Origin: Echinococcus granulosus
Lineage: Eukaryota; Platyhelminthes; Cestoda; Cyclophyllidea; Taeniidae
Length of the DNA: 15,128 nucleotides
Direction of reading: 5' to 3'
NCBI RefSeq assembly: GCF_000524195.1
Contig: NW_020170546.1
Coordinates: 1-15,128, forward strand
Position 1 is the stretch's first letter, and each line of letters starts with the position of its first letter. The position numbers and the translations under genes were made by a program. The notes beneath the pieces were generated by a model. It saw only the letters and a program-made list of their open reading frames with translations. It was not told where the DNA came from and searched no databases. Shown here in pieces: positions 9,101 to 15,128 of the stretch.

Positions 9101-12100
9101 CTGTCTACTTTAAGGCTGAATAGGGAAGGAAGGGCGATGCATCGCCATTCCTCGTAGTTTCTTTATGAGGGTGCGGGAAACATCAACCTGAAATAGACTT
9201 ATGTGCCTACGAAAACCCTACTAGGGTGGAAGCTCAGGTGGCATGAAAATATCTTAATGTTATCGTTTAGCAAGGTTGAAAAAACCAGCAAGATAATGAC
9301 TATCATTTTTGTGGAATCTGATTTCCCTTTTATTGTTCATCATTCCAGTGTGGTATCCACTTCTACCTCTACCTAAAATTTCATTGGTTGTTCCTAACCG
9401 TAAATCAACGTTATGTTTCTTTTTGCATGTTTGTTTCATTTTTGTTGTGAAATTTAAACAAATTACAAAGAATACGAGTCTGAGAGAAAACATGGCTGTG
9501 TACAAATCAAACCGAGATCATTGGGGTATAGGAAAGGCTTGGCAGAATAAGCTTTTTCAAATTTTCGGCACTATCCGCAGTAAGTGAATGAGCTTCTGAG
9601 CTACTTTGTTTTTGTGTTAAAGTAACTACAGCGCTCCAGAACCTCTATGATGACGAGAGAAGACATAGTATGCGGACTTATGAATTCTTCATCGTCAGCA
9701 GGGCGAGCTGAATTGGAAAAGAATCCTTTTAGAATGCACCACCAAAGCCTAGCCGGTGTCTTAAAACGGGCTAATTCTCTTCCCTTTCCCACCTCAAATT
9801 TCTTCTAGGGAAATGCGTAGACCTTTCATTGCGACTGACTTTGACTCGTTGCGACTCGTTTTAAGCCTCCTGAGGCTCGGCTCAGGAGATTTAGTGCTCC
9901 ACAACAGATGTCATTGTGGACTTTTTATTCTTCCTTGACATTGAATTTGACCTATTCCATATGTGGACCTTTTTCATTACCATCAAGAGGGGTCTAAGAG
10001 ATTGTAGAGACTTCAGAAGAGTTATGCTAGCAACCGGTGGTGTGATTAATCTTGACCACACTACCATTGTGACTAAACAGACAACAGTTCAAGAAACCAA
10101 TTTTATCAGCCCTGGCAGTCTTTTTTTCCACTTCCATTTATTCTCCTTGACATGAGGTAATGCCACTATATGATGTCAAAGCAAGGTGTTAGTCGCAAGT
10201 TGAAGAAATTCAAGTGGAACATGAAGGGTGAGGAAGAGGAGGAGGTAGTATTGCTTTATGGATTAGTTTCGTAAAGGTCCGAGATCCTATGTTTTCTATC
10301 ACAGTCTTCCACTTGAGTGATTAGTCATGTCCTTAAACACCATTGAGCATGGCAGATGGAAACCATAATTATGTGCCAAATTTGTTCCCCATTATTTGAA
10401 ATTTGCATTCCTTCATTACTTGAATGGTAGAGACATTCTATCACTCAAGCACTATTTACTTTCCCACAGGTTTAAAAGAAGTACTTACCCCAGGGCATCC
10501 ACAAGTCGTTGAAGCAGTGACCAGGGCTTTACGATTTGCCAAAGCTCAACCAAATTATCTTAATCCTAAACGCTATGTGGATACACTGGTGGAAGAGTTG
10601 GCAAGACTAAATCATAAAAATCGCAATGTCATATCGTCTAAACGGAAGTAAGTACTGTTGGCTACCCTGAGGAGATCTTGTAAATATATATTTGTAAAGC
10701 AGCACTTTCTTAAAATTTTACGCAGACCACTTAGCTGGGTGATTGAGGGTCTACCCCCACTGGAAGAGGTATGGCAAGAATTAAAAAAACGCTCCCGATC
10801 AGTTGCTAAAGAAATTAGCTACGTGCGTCAAGCCTTCGAGACTGTCCACAAGCTTGAAAGCGCAATGCAAAGACGCGAGCTCAATAAAAAAGTCAAGGAA
10901 GAAGAGGAGGAGGCCATGATGGAAGGCGAGGCTGGTGGAGGTGATGATGAGACGGCAAAAAAATCCCTAAAACGTGAAGAATCAGCTAATCCCTACGCAA
11001 AGAAGCTGGATCCTCGCCTGGTAAAAGCTCGAGAGGTAGCTGATGAAGCAGCTTCCAGGGTTATTCCATTGGATCCTATGCCCTCTTATGTGTTCAAGCT
11101 GAGGGATGACCTCCCGGATTATGCACTTATGATCCATCGTCTCTACGCTGTCGGATTTGGCCCTCTAGAAGGTGAAGCATTTGAACCGTCTTTCAGGACA
11201 TTAATTCTGAAACTTCACTAGTCAAATCTGATCCAATTTCTTGGTTTTTGTAGATCTACCGCTAACCTTATTATTTTCTACTACTATACTGCAAGGACTC
11301 GGACAAAGGGAACTTATAACGAAATTTGTTTATTGCTACTGATCATTAAATTAAGCAGTATGGATGCTAAAAGTCTCGTAAACTTTATAAACACATATTT
11401 CGCTATCACTTACTTTATTCCTCCTTGAGCAATTAAAAATACAGTTTTGGAATTAAAATAGGTTAATAATGGAAGTAATGGCCCATTCAATCTAAAGAAA
11501 TTGGTCTTTTTACTTCTATTAGCCTTACTGTAAATCGCTACTACAAAAAATGTGCAGCTCTTCAACTTTTAATATCCCTAGAGCTGCCAACTATGTCCAA
11601 GGCTGAAGGCATGGACGAGAGTGCCATAGAACCCATGGTAACTACGGAGACCTCAGAAAGGGAACTTAGTAAGGATAAGAGCGGTTTGTTTCATGACGAT
11701 GACGATGCAATGACAGAGCCTCCGGAGGATCCGCCAACTTCAGGACAGACTTTCTACCCCATGCCTCAACCCGGTCCAGAAGTGGACTGTGTGCGAGATC
11801 AGTTGATTCAGTTCGACAAAGCTTGGGCGGCATCAAAACAGGGCCTTTCACAATCGACTACAGCTTACGGATTTCCCGTACATGTCCAGGATTTGAGTAT
11901 TCATAAGGACAAGACGTTAGACAATCTTCTGGAGGAAGTAAACAACGAATTCGAAAGTTAGTAGTTACCTTCTAATTGCAGAACTCAAGGAAACAGCCTT
12001 AAGTTCAAAAAAGAAGAATGACTGAGATGCGCTAAGCGTGGCTAAATTAAATCTTGTCGAGTGCTTAACCAGAATGACCTAAATGATAGAAAAATTAACA

Positions 12101-12808
12101 GGGATGGCTTTATTACCGATCTGGGAGGTTTGGATATATGACTTCTGCGTGAGTACCGGAAACACTAGATGATCCCATTCTCGTCTACTGATAGTAGTAT
12201 GATTGGTCATGGCCTTGTAGCGGTCTTTAAGACCCACCTATACTTGATTTTAGCCAATCAGTGGGTGGGATATGAGCGTAATTTTTGATTCCTCCTTAAT
12301 GTCAAAGCATGCCATAAAAGCATGGAATAAGGGGCTGGAATTCTGTAGACACGGTTGGAGAGTCATCATGAAGAATGTGAAGTAAAATCTAGAACAGTAA
12401 ATAGCCCAAGTTTTACACTTCAAATGTCTGCTTTTCTATGTTGACCGTCATATCGGTAGGCAACCGCTAGATAGAAAGGAAGATCACAATCACTTAATGT
12501 AACCTCTATTTTGTATGATTTCTGTGCATTCTATTGCTTGATACGAATCATTTTACTTTTTTTATATTCAAGTGACAAAGTGCATGTGTCACGTATTTGC
12601 GACATCAGATTCAGACCACTGAATCTCATTCTTACCCTATTCTCGCACACTATTCCTAGAACTATTTGCGTTTACTGCAAAAGAGTCCTCCCAGGAGATG
12701 CTGGATGAGGAGATCGAAGCGGAAACCGAAGGATTTGAGGAAACTGGTGGTCTGGAGGGCAACTTAGCCCTAGAAGAAGCTGATGAGGCAGAAATGGAGG
12801 AAGAAGAA

Positions 12809-12852
<44 letters not shown>

Positions 12853-14291
12853 GGGGGAGGGAGAAGAGGAAAGGGAAGGAGCTACGGAAGTACGTCTAGG
12901 TGCCTGATTGTAAGGGGACTTAGTGTTCACGGTAATGACTGCCCTGTTGCTAGCTTGTAGCAACCACGACTCAGATTACTTAGTTCGACAACCACCAAAC
13001 TTCCTCTACATTTTTCTCTCTCCAGGAAAGCGAAGAAGAAAAAGAGGAAAAGGAAGCCGAGGAAGATCTGAGTAGGGGCCCGAATAGAAAACTTGGCCAG
13101 ACGAGCTACTTTTGCCCGGTTGCCTACCACGATTATCATGTCTTAAAACCCGGTGATTCCGAGCTTGTGGCCACCTACAAAGGTCTCTCTTACTACCTCG
13201 GTAGTGAGAAGGATATGGCCAAATTTATGGCCAATCCTGAAAAATATGTGAGTCGTGGTTATCAGCCTCCCTTGAAGGTGAGTTTAGCAGTTATTCAATA
13301 CAATGAGAGTGTGGAATTTTAGAAGGGATTTTGTATAACGCTGGCATTCACTTTAGCCACCTCCATTAAGAATTGCATTACTGGGTCCACCAGGAACGGG
13401 AAAAACACTTCATGGAAGGCAAATTGCAAGTCAATTGGATCTTATTCATGTGAGCTTTGACCAAATGCTTCAGGACGTGATGATGCAAAAACTGAAACAC
13501 AGAATCGGTCCTGAATACGAAGATGATAAGGAGATACCAGTGAAGGTCATGCCAAAGTAAGCGACATTCAGTTTTCCTCTGTCCTGTCATTTTCCTTTAT
13601 TTTACTGTTATGGGTTAGGTGGTAGTCAAGGTTTGAAGAGTACGGGGGATAGGGAGAAATCAGTATCTCCATCCCTCTTTCCCTCCCATTCAACGGGATG
13701 TCTAACATGCAAACTACGCAGCATCACTGATTTGTTACTTTACGTAGTCTCGAAGAAGCTGTTGCAAAAGTACTATGGCAGTTAGAAAATCCCAAAGCAG
13801 CTGTTCAGGTAACAGAAGAGGAAGCAGCCACAGCTCCTCCAACTTCAGCCGAAGTTACGGATGAAGGTGAAGCTTCCTCTCCAAAAGACAACCTCACTCC
13901 TCACGAACTAGCAGTACGCAAGTTCCTGGAAAATGATGAGGCTCTTCCAGAGACCTCTTTAAACCTTCTCCTGCCAAGACTGTGGCAGGAAGAACCCTAC
14001 CGCTCCAAGGGCTTCATTCTAGAGTCATTTCCACGTTCTGCTGGTGACGTGACCTACATGTTGGAGGCGAATTTGCTTGTTGACTTCGCGATAGTGTTGA
14101 ATGCGGAGGTGGAGGATCTAGTACCTCGTCTTCTGCCTGCACTACTTGCAAAGTGGAAAGTGAAGATGGCAAAAGTTGAGGCCAATCGCAAGATCGTGGC
14201 GGACTGGAAGGCACAAAAACGGAAACGTATAAGGGAGGAGAGACGGAAGATGATTATCAATAGTCTCAATGAGAAGCGGATAGCCAGATAT
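3026..14291 (+). CDS. AK9: Adenylate kinase 9 orthologue, 14 exons, incomplete at the 3' end
   Basis: The proposed coding exons are 3026-3121, 3177-3276, 3309-3559, 3905-4357, 4942-5318, 5493-5824, 6222-6335, 10470-10647, 10726-11171, 11582-11956, 12660-12889, 13026-13277, 13357-13556 and 13748-14291. They total 3,948 bases (1,316 codons) and every junction is phase-consistent. AK9 is a nucleoside mono/diphosphate kinase that transfers phosphate from a nucleoside triphosphate. Members carry several adenylate-kinase domains in one chain, and the vertebrate protein is about 1,900 residues. Three domains are seen here: P-loops at 42-49 (GNPSTGKT), 468-475 (GFQKSGST, degenerate) and 1078-1085 (GPPGTGKT). 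FCPV modules precede domains 2 and 3. Exon order, the acidic linkers and many short motifs match vertebrate AK9 from memory. The missing C-terminal third, including a further kinase domain, should lie downstream of this window. Confidence 0.9.
3177..3276 (+). CDS. AK9: AK9 exon 2: first P-loop (residues 33-66)
   Basis: The exon follows TTTTTATCTGCAG and reads KKPACFMVIGNPSTGKTTLA. The KP-x-CF beta strand leads directly into an intact Walker A motif GNPSTGKT (42-49), whose K48 and T49 should bind the triphosphate. KP-x-CF just before the P-loop is also a feature of vertebrate AK9, which argues that coding starts upstream of the exon's internal ATG at 3195. The exon ends in phase 1 at CACG|GTAACT. 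The next intron is only 32 bases. Confidence 0.9.
3277..3308 (+). other. Minimal 32-base intron
   Basis: It starts GTAACT and ends TTTGTAG. Removing it joins phase 1 to phase 1 and makes GCT (alanine 66), continuing the domain 1 frame. The next exon is plainly coding in the expected AK9 order, whereas reading straight through the 32 bases shifts the frame. Introns this short are known near the 5' ends of flatworm genes. Confidence 0.85.
3309..3559 (+). CDS. AK9: AK9 exon 3: NMP-binding and Walker B part of domain 1 (residues 66-149)
   Basis: This exon encodes the nucleoside-monophosphate-binding region and the following core strand. Recognisable landmarks are LLSGRTIANKTLVALLKGAI, then YGYVMDSFPTYLAFDEQIEL and PDFVIHIE. 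In canonical adenylate kinases the middle motif is DGFPR; here it is DSFPT (120-124), so the glycine and the conserved arginine are both replaced. Vertebrate AK9 domain 1 is, from memory, also degenerate at this point. The exon ends in phase 0 at ATTGAG|GTAGTA. Confidence 0.9.
3560..3904 (+). other. AK9 intron 3 (345 bases)
   Basis: It runs from GTAGTA to a T-rich acceptor TTTTATTTAG, phase 0 on both sides. The sequence is AT-rich; I see no coding, RNA or repeat content. Confidence 0.8.
3905..4357 (+). CDS. AK9: AK9 exon 4: LID and C-terminal core of domain 1 (residues 150-300)
   Basis: The exon opens with IPDDDLRKRLESQRIDPIDG then TIYN, a clear adenylate-kinase LID segment (classical form: VPD...R...RR...P..G..Y). 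By alignment, the first LID arginine is kept (R158) and one of the usual RR pair is glutamine (Q162-R163). Then come a proline-rich acidic stretch, a helix (KKVQKSLKQFLRKF-like), and the strand VIKIDGNCPPTQMF, which matches the LIELNGN...LF strand of vertebrate AK9. The exon ends in phase 0 at TTTTAT|GTGAGT. Domain 1 is therefore complete over exons 2-5. Confidence 0.9.
4358..4941 (+). other. AK9 intron 4 (584 bases)
   Basis: It runs from GTGAGT to the pyrimidine-rich acceptor TTTCCCTGATATTTTCGAGCAG. Another acceptor three bases upstream (ending GAG) would add one glutamine. The chosen acceptor gives a gapless match to vertebrate AK9 across the junction. No other content is visible. Confidence 0.75.
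4942..5318 (+). CDS. AK9: AK9 exon 5: end of domain 1, acidic linker, FCPV module start (residues 301-426)
   Basis: NLMIKVRALSIRP completes the last helix of domain 1. A highly acidic segment (324-343, mostly E and D) follows, then charged sequence, then RWQMSEWQRFCPVQL (FCPV at 406-409). The tryptophan-rich lead-in and the FCPV motif precede each later kinase domain in this protein and occur at the same place in vertebrate AK9. The exon ends in phase 2 at TGTGG|GTAAGT, a near-perfect donor. An antisense serine-rich open frame over 4995-5219 is only the shadow of the acidic repeat. Confidence 0.88.
5493..5824 (+). CDS. AK9: AK9 exon 6: degenerate P-loop of domain 2 (residues 426-537)
   Basis: The exon completes the first FCPV module (GFLGYLYFLS...FIRNPRPYL). 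It then enters the beta-strand and loop PKFTVRIAVMGFQKSGST. The loop aligns with Walker A (GxxxxGK[ST]), but the invariant lysine is serine (S474, codon TCC at 5635-5637). The helix after it (ALCRLLADRHGA) and a long charged helix (EILRKELDAKLKE...EVETDVVEKLNNQRKRE) follow as in the family. Phase 1 end: ACAA|GTGGGT. The alternative GT four bases later would break the frame with the next exon. Confidence 0.88.
5825..6221 (+). other. AK9 intron 6 (397 bases)
   Basis: It runs from GTGGGT to the acceptor TTTGCTCCTTTGTAG, phase 1 on both sides. AT-rich, with no other content seen. Confidence 0.75.
6222..6335 (+). CDS. AK9: AK9 exon 7: linker helix in domain 2 (residues 537-575)
   Basis: A small exon supported by a good acceptor, a good donor (GACG|GTAAAT) and matching phases. 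It reads NNYADNALMKLMADTINTVA, then an acidic helical stretch. The pattern [N/H]-x5-L-x-D-T-I resembles the next exon (GHPQVVEAVTRAL) and the DHPEV segment of vertebrate AK9, so this may be part of the NMP-binding region or a repeated helix. Similarity is short, so the call rests mostly on splice signals and phase. Confidence 0.7.
9127..9152. repeat. 26-base palindrome without a loop
   Basis: The core GGCGATGCATCGCC (9133-9146) is its own reverse complement. The arms extend to 9127 and 9152 with one mismatch, giving 12 of 13 pairs. It lies in intron 7 in the more GC-rich tract. Function unknown. Confidence 0.8.
9867..9888. repeat. Hairpin, 8-bp stem with 6-base loop
   Basis: CTCCTGAG (9867-9874) pairs with CTCAGGAG (9881-9888) around the loop GCTCGG. 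Two direct copies of GACTCGTT (9843-9850 and 9853-9860) lie just upstream. It is inside an intron with no T-run after it, so there is no reason to call it a terminator. Confidence 0.7.
10470..10647 (+). CDS. AK9: AK9 exon 8: NMP-binding helices of domain 2 (residues 575-634)
   Basis: The exon reads GLKEVLTPGHPQVVEAVTRA then RFAKAQPNYLNPKRYVDTLV and a basic end (ISSKRK). It matches the segment of vertebrate AK9 that contains DHPEVV and a helix ending in an EE-L motif, just before the core strand of domain 2. The donor AACGGAA|GTAAGT is strong; the end is phase 2. The next intron is 78 bases. Confidence 0.85.
10726..11171 (+). CDS. AK9: AK9 exon 9: core of domain 2 with a charged insert (residues 634-783)
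   Basis: The exon starts with SWVIEGLPPLEEVWQELKKR (637-656), the Walker B strand and helix (canonical DGFPR-like position: EGLPP). The following core strand is delayed until MPSYVFKLRDD (752-762), with DYALMIHRLY after it, matching PDLVIYLSD...NRIY in vertebrate AK9. The roughly 95 residues between (657-751) are highly charged, include KEEEEEA and GGGDDE stretches and have no counterpart in the human order as I recall it. The end in phase 1 (CTAGAAG|GTGAAG) fits exon 10. The frame stays open for 50 more bases, so retention is possible. Confidence 0.82.
11172..11581 (+). other. AK9 intron 9 (410 bases)
   Basis: It runs from GTGAAG to CTTTTAATATCCCTAG. Joining phase 1 to phase 1 makes GAG (glutamate 783). 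The body is AT-rich; no other feature seen. Confidence 0.7.
11582..11956 (+). CDS. AK9: AK9 exon 10: linker after domain 2 (residues 783-908)
   Basis: A low-complexity acidic start (with HDDDDAMTEPPEDPP) leads to FYPMPQPGPEVDCVRDQLIQ and DKAWAASKQGLSQ, then a helical end NLLEEVNNEFE. The arrangement YP-x-(M/V)-P..., a helix with an aromatic-tryptophan pattern, and a closing amphipathic helix match the C-terminal part of domain 2 and the following linker in vertebrate AK9. The donor GAAA|GTTAGT lies two bases before an in-frame TAG, so reading through would end the protein. Confidence 0.83.
11957..12659 (+). other. AK9 intron 10 (703 bases)
   Basis: It runs from GTTAGT to the acceptor CACACTATTCCTAG; phase 1 to phase 1 gives lysine 908. 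The sequence is mixed, with a CCCACC and GGTGGG pair near 12230-12270 but no organised hairpin. No coding or RNA feature is supported. Confidence 0.75.
12660..12889 (+). CDS. AK9: AK9 exon 11: polyglutamate linker before domain 3 (residues 908-984)
   Basis: The exon begins KLFAFTAKESSQEMLDEEIE, matching the PF-x-(Y/F)-TA segment of vertebrate AK9 that precedes its acidic run. It then becomes almost pure acid, with 19 consecutive glutamates at 954-972, encoded by a GAA/GAG microsatellite. It ends in phase 0 at ACGGAA|GTACGT. The long serine-rich open frame on the opposite strand (12637-12963) is a shadow of the microsatellite. Confidence 0.85.
12797..12853 (+). repeat. GAA/GAG trinucleotide microsatellite in coding sequence
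   Basis: Nineteen GAA or GAG codons in a row after ATG at 12794. Only two interruptions inside the run are GAG rather than GAA at its ends and middle, so it is likely to vary in length between individuals. Confidence 0.95.
13026..13277 (+). CDS. AK9: AK9 exon 12: second FCPV module (residues 985-1068)
   Basis: After an acidic-basic start, the exon reads LGQTSYFCPVAYHDYHVLKP (FCPV at 1013-1016), then ATYKGLSYYLGSEKDMAKFM and NPEKYV. This is the same module as at 406-451 in exons 5-6: FCPV, a short beta-like region, an aromatic G-x-x-YY/YF segment, then F-x-x-NP-x-x-Y. It leads straight into the P-loop of domain 3. The donor TTGAAG|GTGAGT is strong and phase 0. Good match to vertebrate AK9 at the same place. 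Confidence 0.92.
13357..13556 (+). CDS. AK9: AK9 exon 13: P-loop of domain 3 (residues 1069-1135)
   Basis: Follows CATTCACTTTAG after a 79-base intron. PPPLRIALLGPPGTGKT has an intact Walker A (1078-1085, K1084). It is followed by LHGRQIASQLDLIHVSFDQM, then LQDVMMQKLKHRIGPEYEDD, which matches GR-Q-A-x-L...H-(I/V)-x-F-(E/D)-x-x-LQ and the VGPE(F/Y)ED segment of vertebrate AK9. The donor CCAAA|GTAAGC leaves phase 2. Confidence 0.93.
13748..14291 (+). CDS. AK9: AK9 exon 14: NMP region and core of domain 3, basic tail (residues 1135-1316)
   Basis: A charged variable stretch (to about 1190) leads to ELAVRKFLENDEALPETSLN, the NMP-binding helices. Then come RSKGFILESFPR (the DGFPR position reads ESFPR, 1227-1231), VDFAIVLNAEVEDLVPRLLP (core strand and helix) and a long basic helix rich in K and R (about 1255-1316). 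The arginine of DGFPR is kept (R1231), but aspartate is glutamate and glycine is serine. The order matches domain 3 of vertebrate AK9. It ends in phase 0 at AGATAT|GTAAGT, so another exon must follow outside the window. Confidence 0.92.
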
Positions 14292-15128
14292 GTAAGTTTA
14301 TTTGGTACTTCAGTGTAACAGTACAGAAGACTTCACTTTGTCAGTTATCACAGTAGTTTTGAAGCCTCTGGTGGGGGATAAATGTAGGTTGGAAGAGTGA
14401 AAATGCTACCCAAAGTTCACTAATAAAGTCTTGGGAAACATTAAAATTACATCAGCTTGGATGTAGCTCTTTGTAAACACGTACAGAAACGCTTAGGTAT
14501 CTTGACATACCTAGAAAATCAAAAAAACAGAAGTACGTGACATCTATTTTAGTGGTTTGGACTTGATCAGTTTTGGTTTGTCAATGTAGCTAAAAAAAGA
14601 CATTTGAGACGCCTTTCACCTAATATAAAAAGTAGGTTGAAACAATGAAATTGCAAACAAAAATTTGCTTACAGCTCAATTTACAAATTCTTTGCCAAAG
14701 ATCTTTAAGAAGTTCAACAAAGTATTCTGTTATTTCGTGTTGAGGTGTTAAAAATAATTGATATTGTCTAACTTGTCTATAAACATTCATTCACTCATGA
14801 TCTCAATCACGATTTGCTTGTAAATCTGTCAAGTAAAATAAATATCTGCCACGTCAACCACTTCCGACAATTTAAGAATTACTTTGACAACTTTCTAAGC
14901 TGTTAGTTTAATAAGGAAAGCATTAAATTGCTGCAGATCACATTAAGGACATCCATCTTGTCGCAAATGAGTGACGTAAGGGCTCAAGCAGGTTAAGTGA
15001 AAAGACGTCTACCTATGGCGTGAACAGAAAGTAAATAATGTACGACAGTACCTTTTAAACTAGTCAACACCAAAAACATAAAAAAAATCATTCTCCCTAG
15101 AATGCATGACTACGTTTCACGTCACCTA
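14292..15128 (+). other. AK9 intron 14, runs past the window end
   Basis: It begins GTAAGT. In 837 bases I find no further coding match. AT-rich throughout until the inverted repeat copy at about 14955. The remaining AK9 exons are expected further downstream. Confidence 0.7.
14955..15128 (-). repeat. Inverted, diverged copy of the left-end repeat
   Basis: The reverse complement of this stretch aligns with the left-end repeat. ACCT[T/G]CTTGAGCCCTTACG (140-158) pairs with 14975-14993, 18 of 19 bases identical. CGTCACCT (15120-15127) is the complement of AGGTGACG (2-9). The stretch at 15094-15121 matches, in reverse complement, 21 of 28 bases of the left repeat at 333-360 (GTGACATGAA...AGTCATG...TCTA). 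Between the anchors, similarity is weak. Confidence 0.7.

Larger units (their letters stand above)
6336..10469 (+). other. AK9 intron 7 (about 4.1 kb), no supported gene inside
   Basis: It runs from GTAAAT to TTTACTTTCCCACAG and is phase 1 at both ends. It is mostly AT-rich. Open frames on either strand (for example 6416-6622, 8054-8314 and 8516-8767 minus; 9309-9587 and 9916-10155 plus) have no recognisable motif. Local structure includes a 16-base hairpin at 6863-6878, a more GC-rich tract at about 8500-9250, a near-perfect palindrome at 9127-9152 and a hairpin at 9867-9888. A missed small AK9 exon of length divisible by three cannot be excluded. Confidence 0.65.

Noticed and set aside
9920..10160. 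Direct repeat of TTTATTC[TT]CCTTGACAT near 9924 and 10138
   Set aside because: Short and isolated, in a T-rich intron; not enough to call an element.
12637..12963. Serine-rich minus-strand frame
   Set aside because: It is the antisense reading of the GAA microsatellite and acidic linker of AK9 exon 11.
14014..14269. Minus-strand frames opposite AK9 exon 14
   Set aside because: They lie entirely opposite a well-supported coding exon and show no motif.
1..15128. Polinton/Maverick or other large TIR-bounded virus-like element
   Set aside because: The size of about 15 kb and the end repeats invite the idea, but no polymerase, integrase, capsid or ATPase frame is present. The coding content is a cellular gene with introns that continues past the right repeat.

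Overview
The window is eukaryotic nuclear DNA. It is AT-rich, has no bacterial-style gene packing, and carries one spliced gene on the + strand whose exons join in frame through GT...AG introns. The gene is an adenylate kinase 9 (AK9) orthologue, a large multi-domain nucleotide kinase. Introns of 32, 55, 78 and 79 bases beside others of 0.2-4.1 kb, growing roughly from 5' to 3', fit what is known of flatworm (trematode or cestode) genes. The flatworm assignment is an inference; the AK9 call is firm.

Layout. Bases 1-430 hold about 2.5 diverged copies of a roughly 165-bp tandem repeat. Bases 430-3025 contain no certain gene, but a short, more GC-rich minus-strand open segment (1310-1611) looks like a possible terminal coding exon of an unrecognised gene. 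I reconstruct 14 AK9 exons between 3026 and 14291. Together they give 1,316 codons with consistent phases at every junction. The last exon ends at a donor site, so the 3' part of the gene lies beyond the window. An inverted, diverged copy of the left-end repeat lies in the final intron, at about 14955-15128.

Protein architecture (window numbering): a short N-terminal leader; kinase domain 1 (P-loop G42-T49, intact; LID segment from about 150); an acidic linker; an FCPV module (406-451); kinase domain 2 (P-loop-like segment 468-475, with the Walker lysine replaced by serine and a charged insert of about 95 residues); an acidic linker with 19 consecutive glutamates; a second FCPV module (1013-1060); kinase domain 3 (P-loop G1078-T1085, intact); and a basic helical tail. 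Domain 2 appears catalytically dead at its P-loop. Domains 1 and 3 keep Walker A but have altered the DGFPR motif.

I found no mobile-element protein, RNA gene, CRISPR array or multi-gene system. The points most worth a second look are the inverted repeats at both window ends, the degenerate and enlarged second kinase domain, the 32-base intron, and the possible minus-strand exon.
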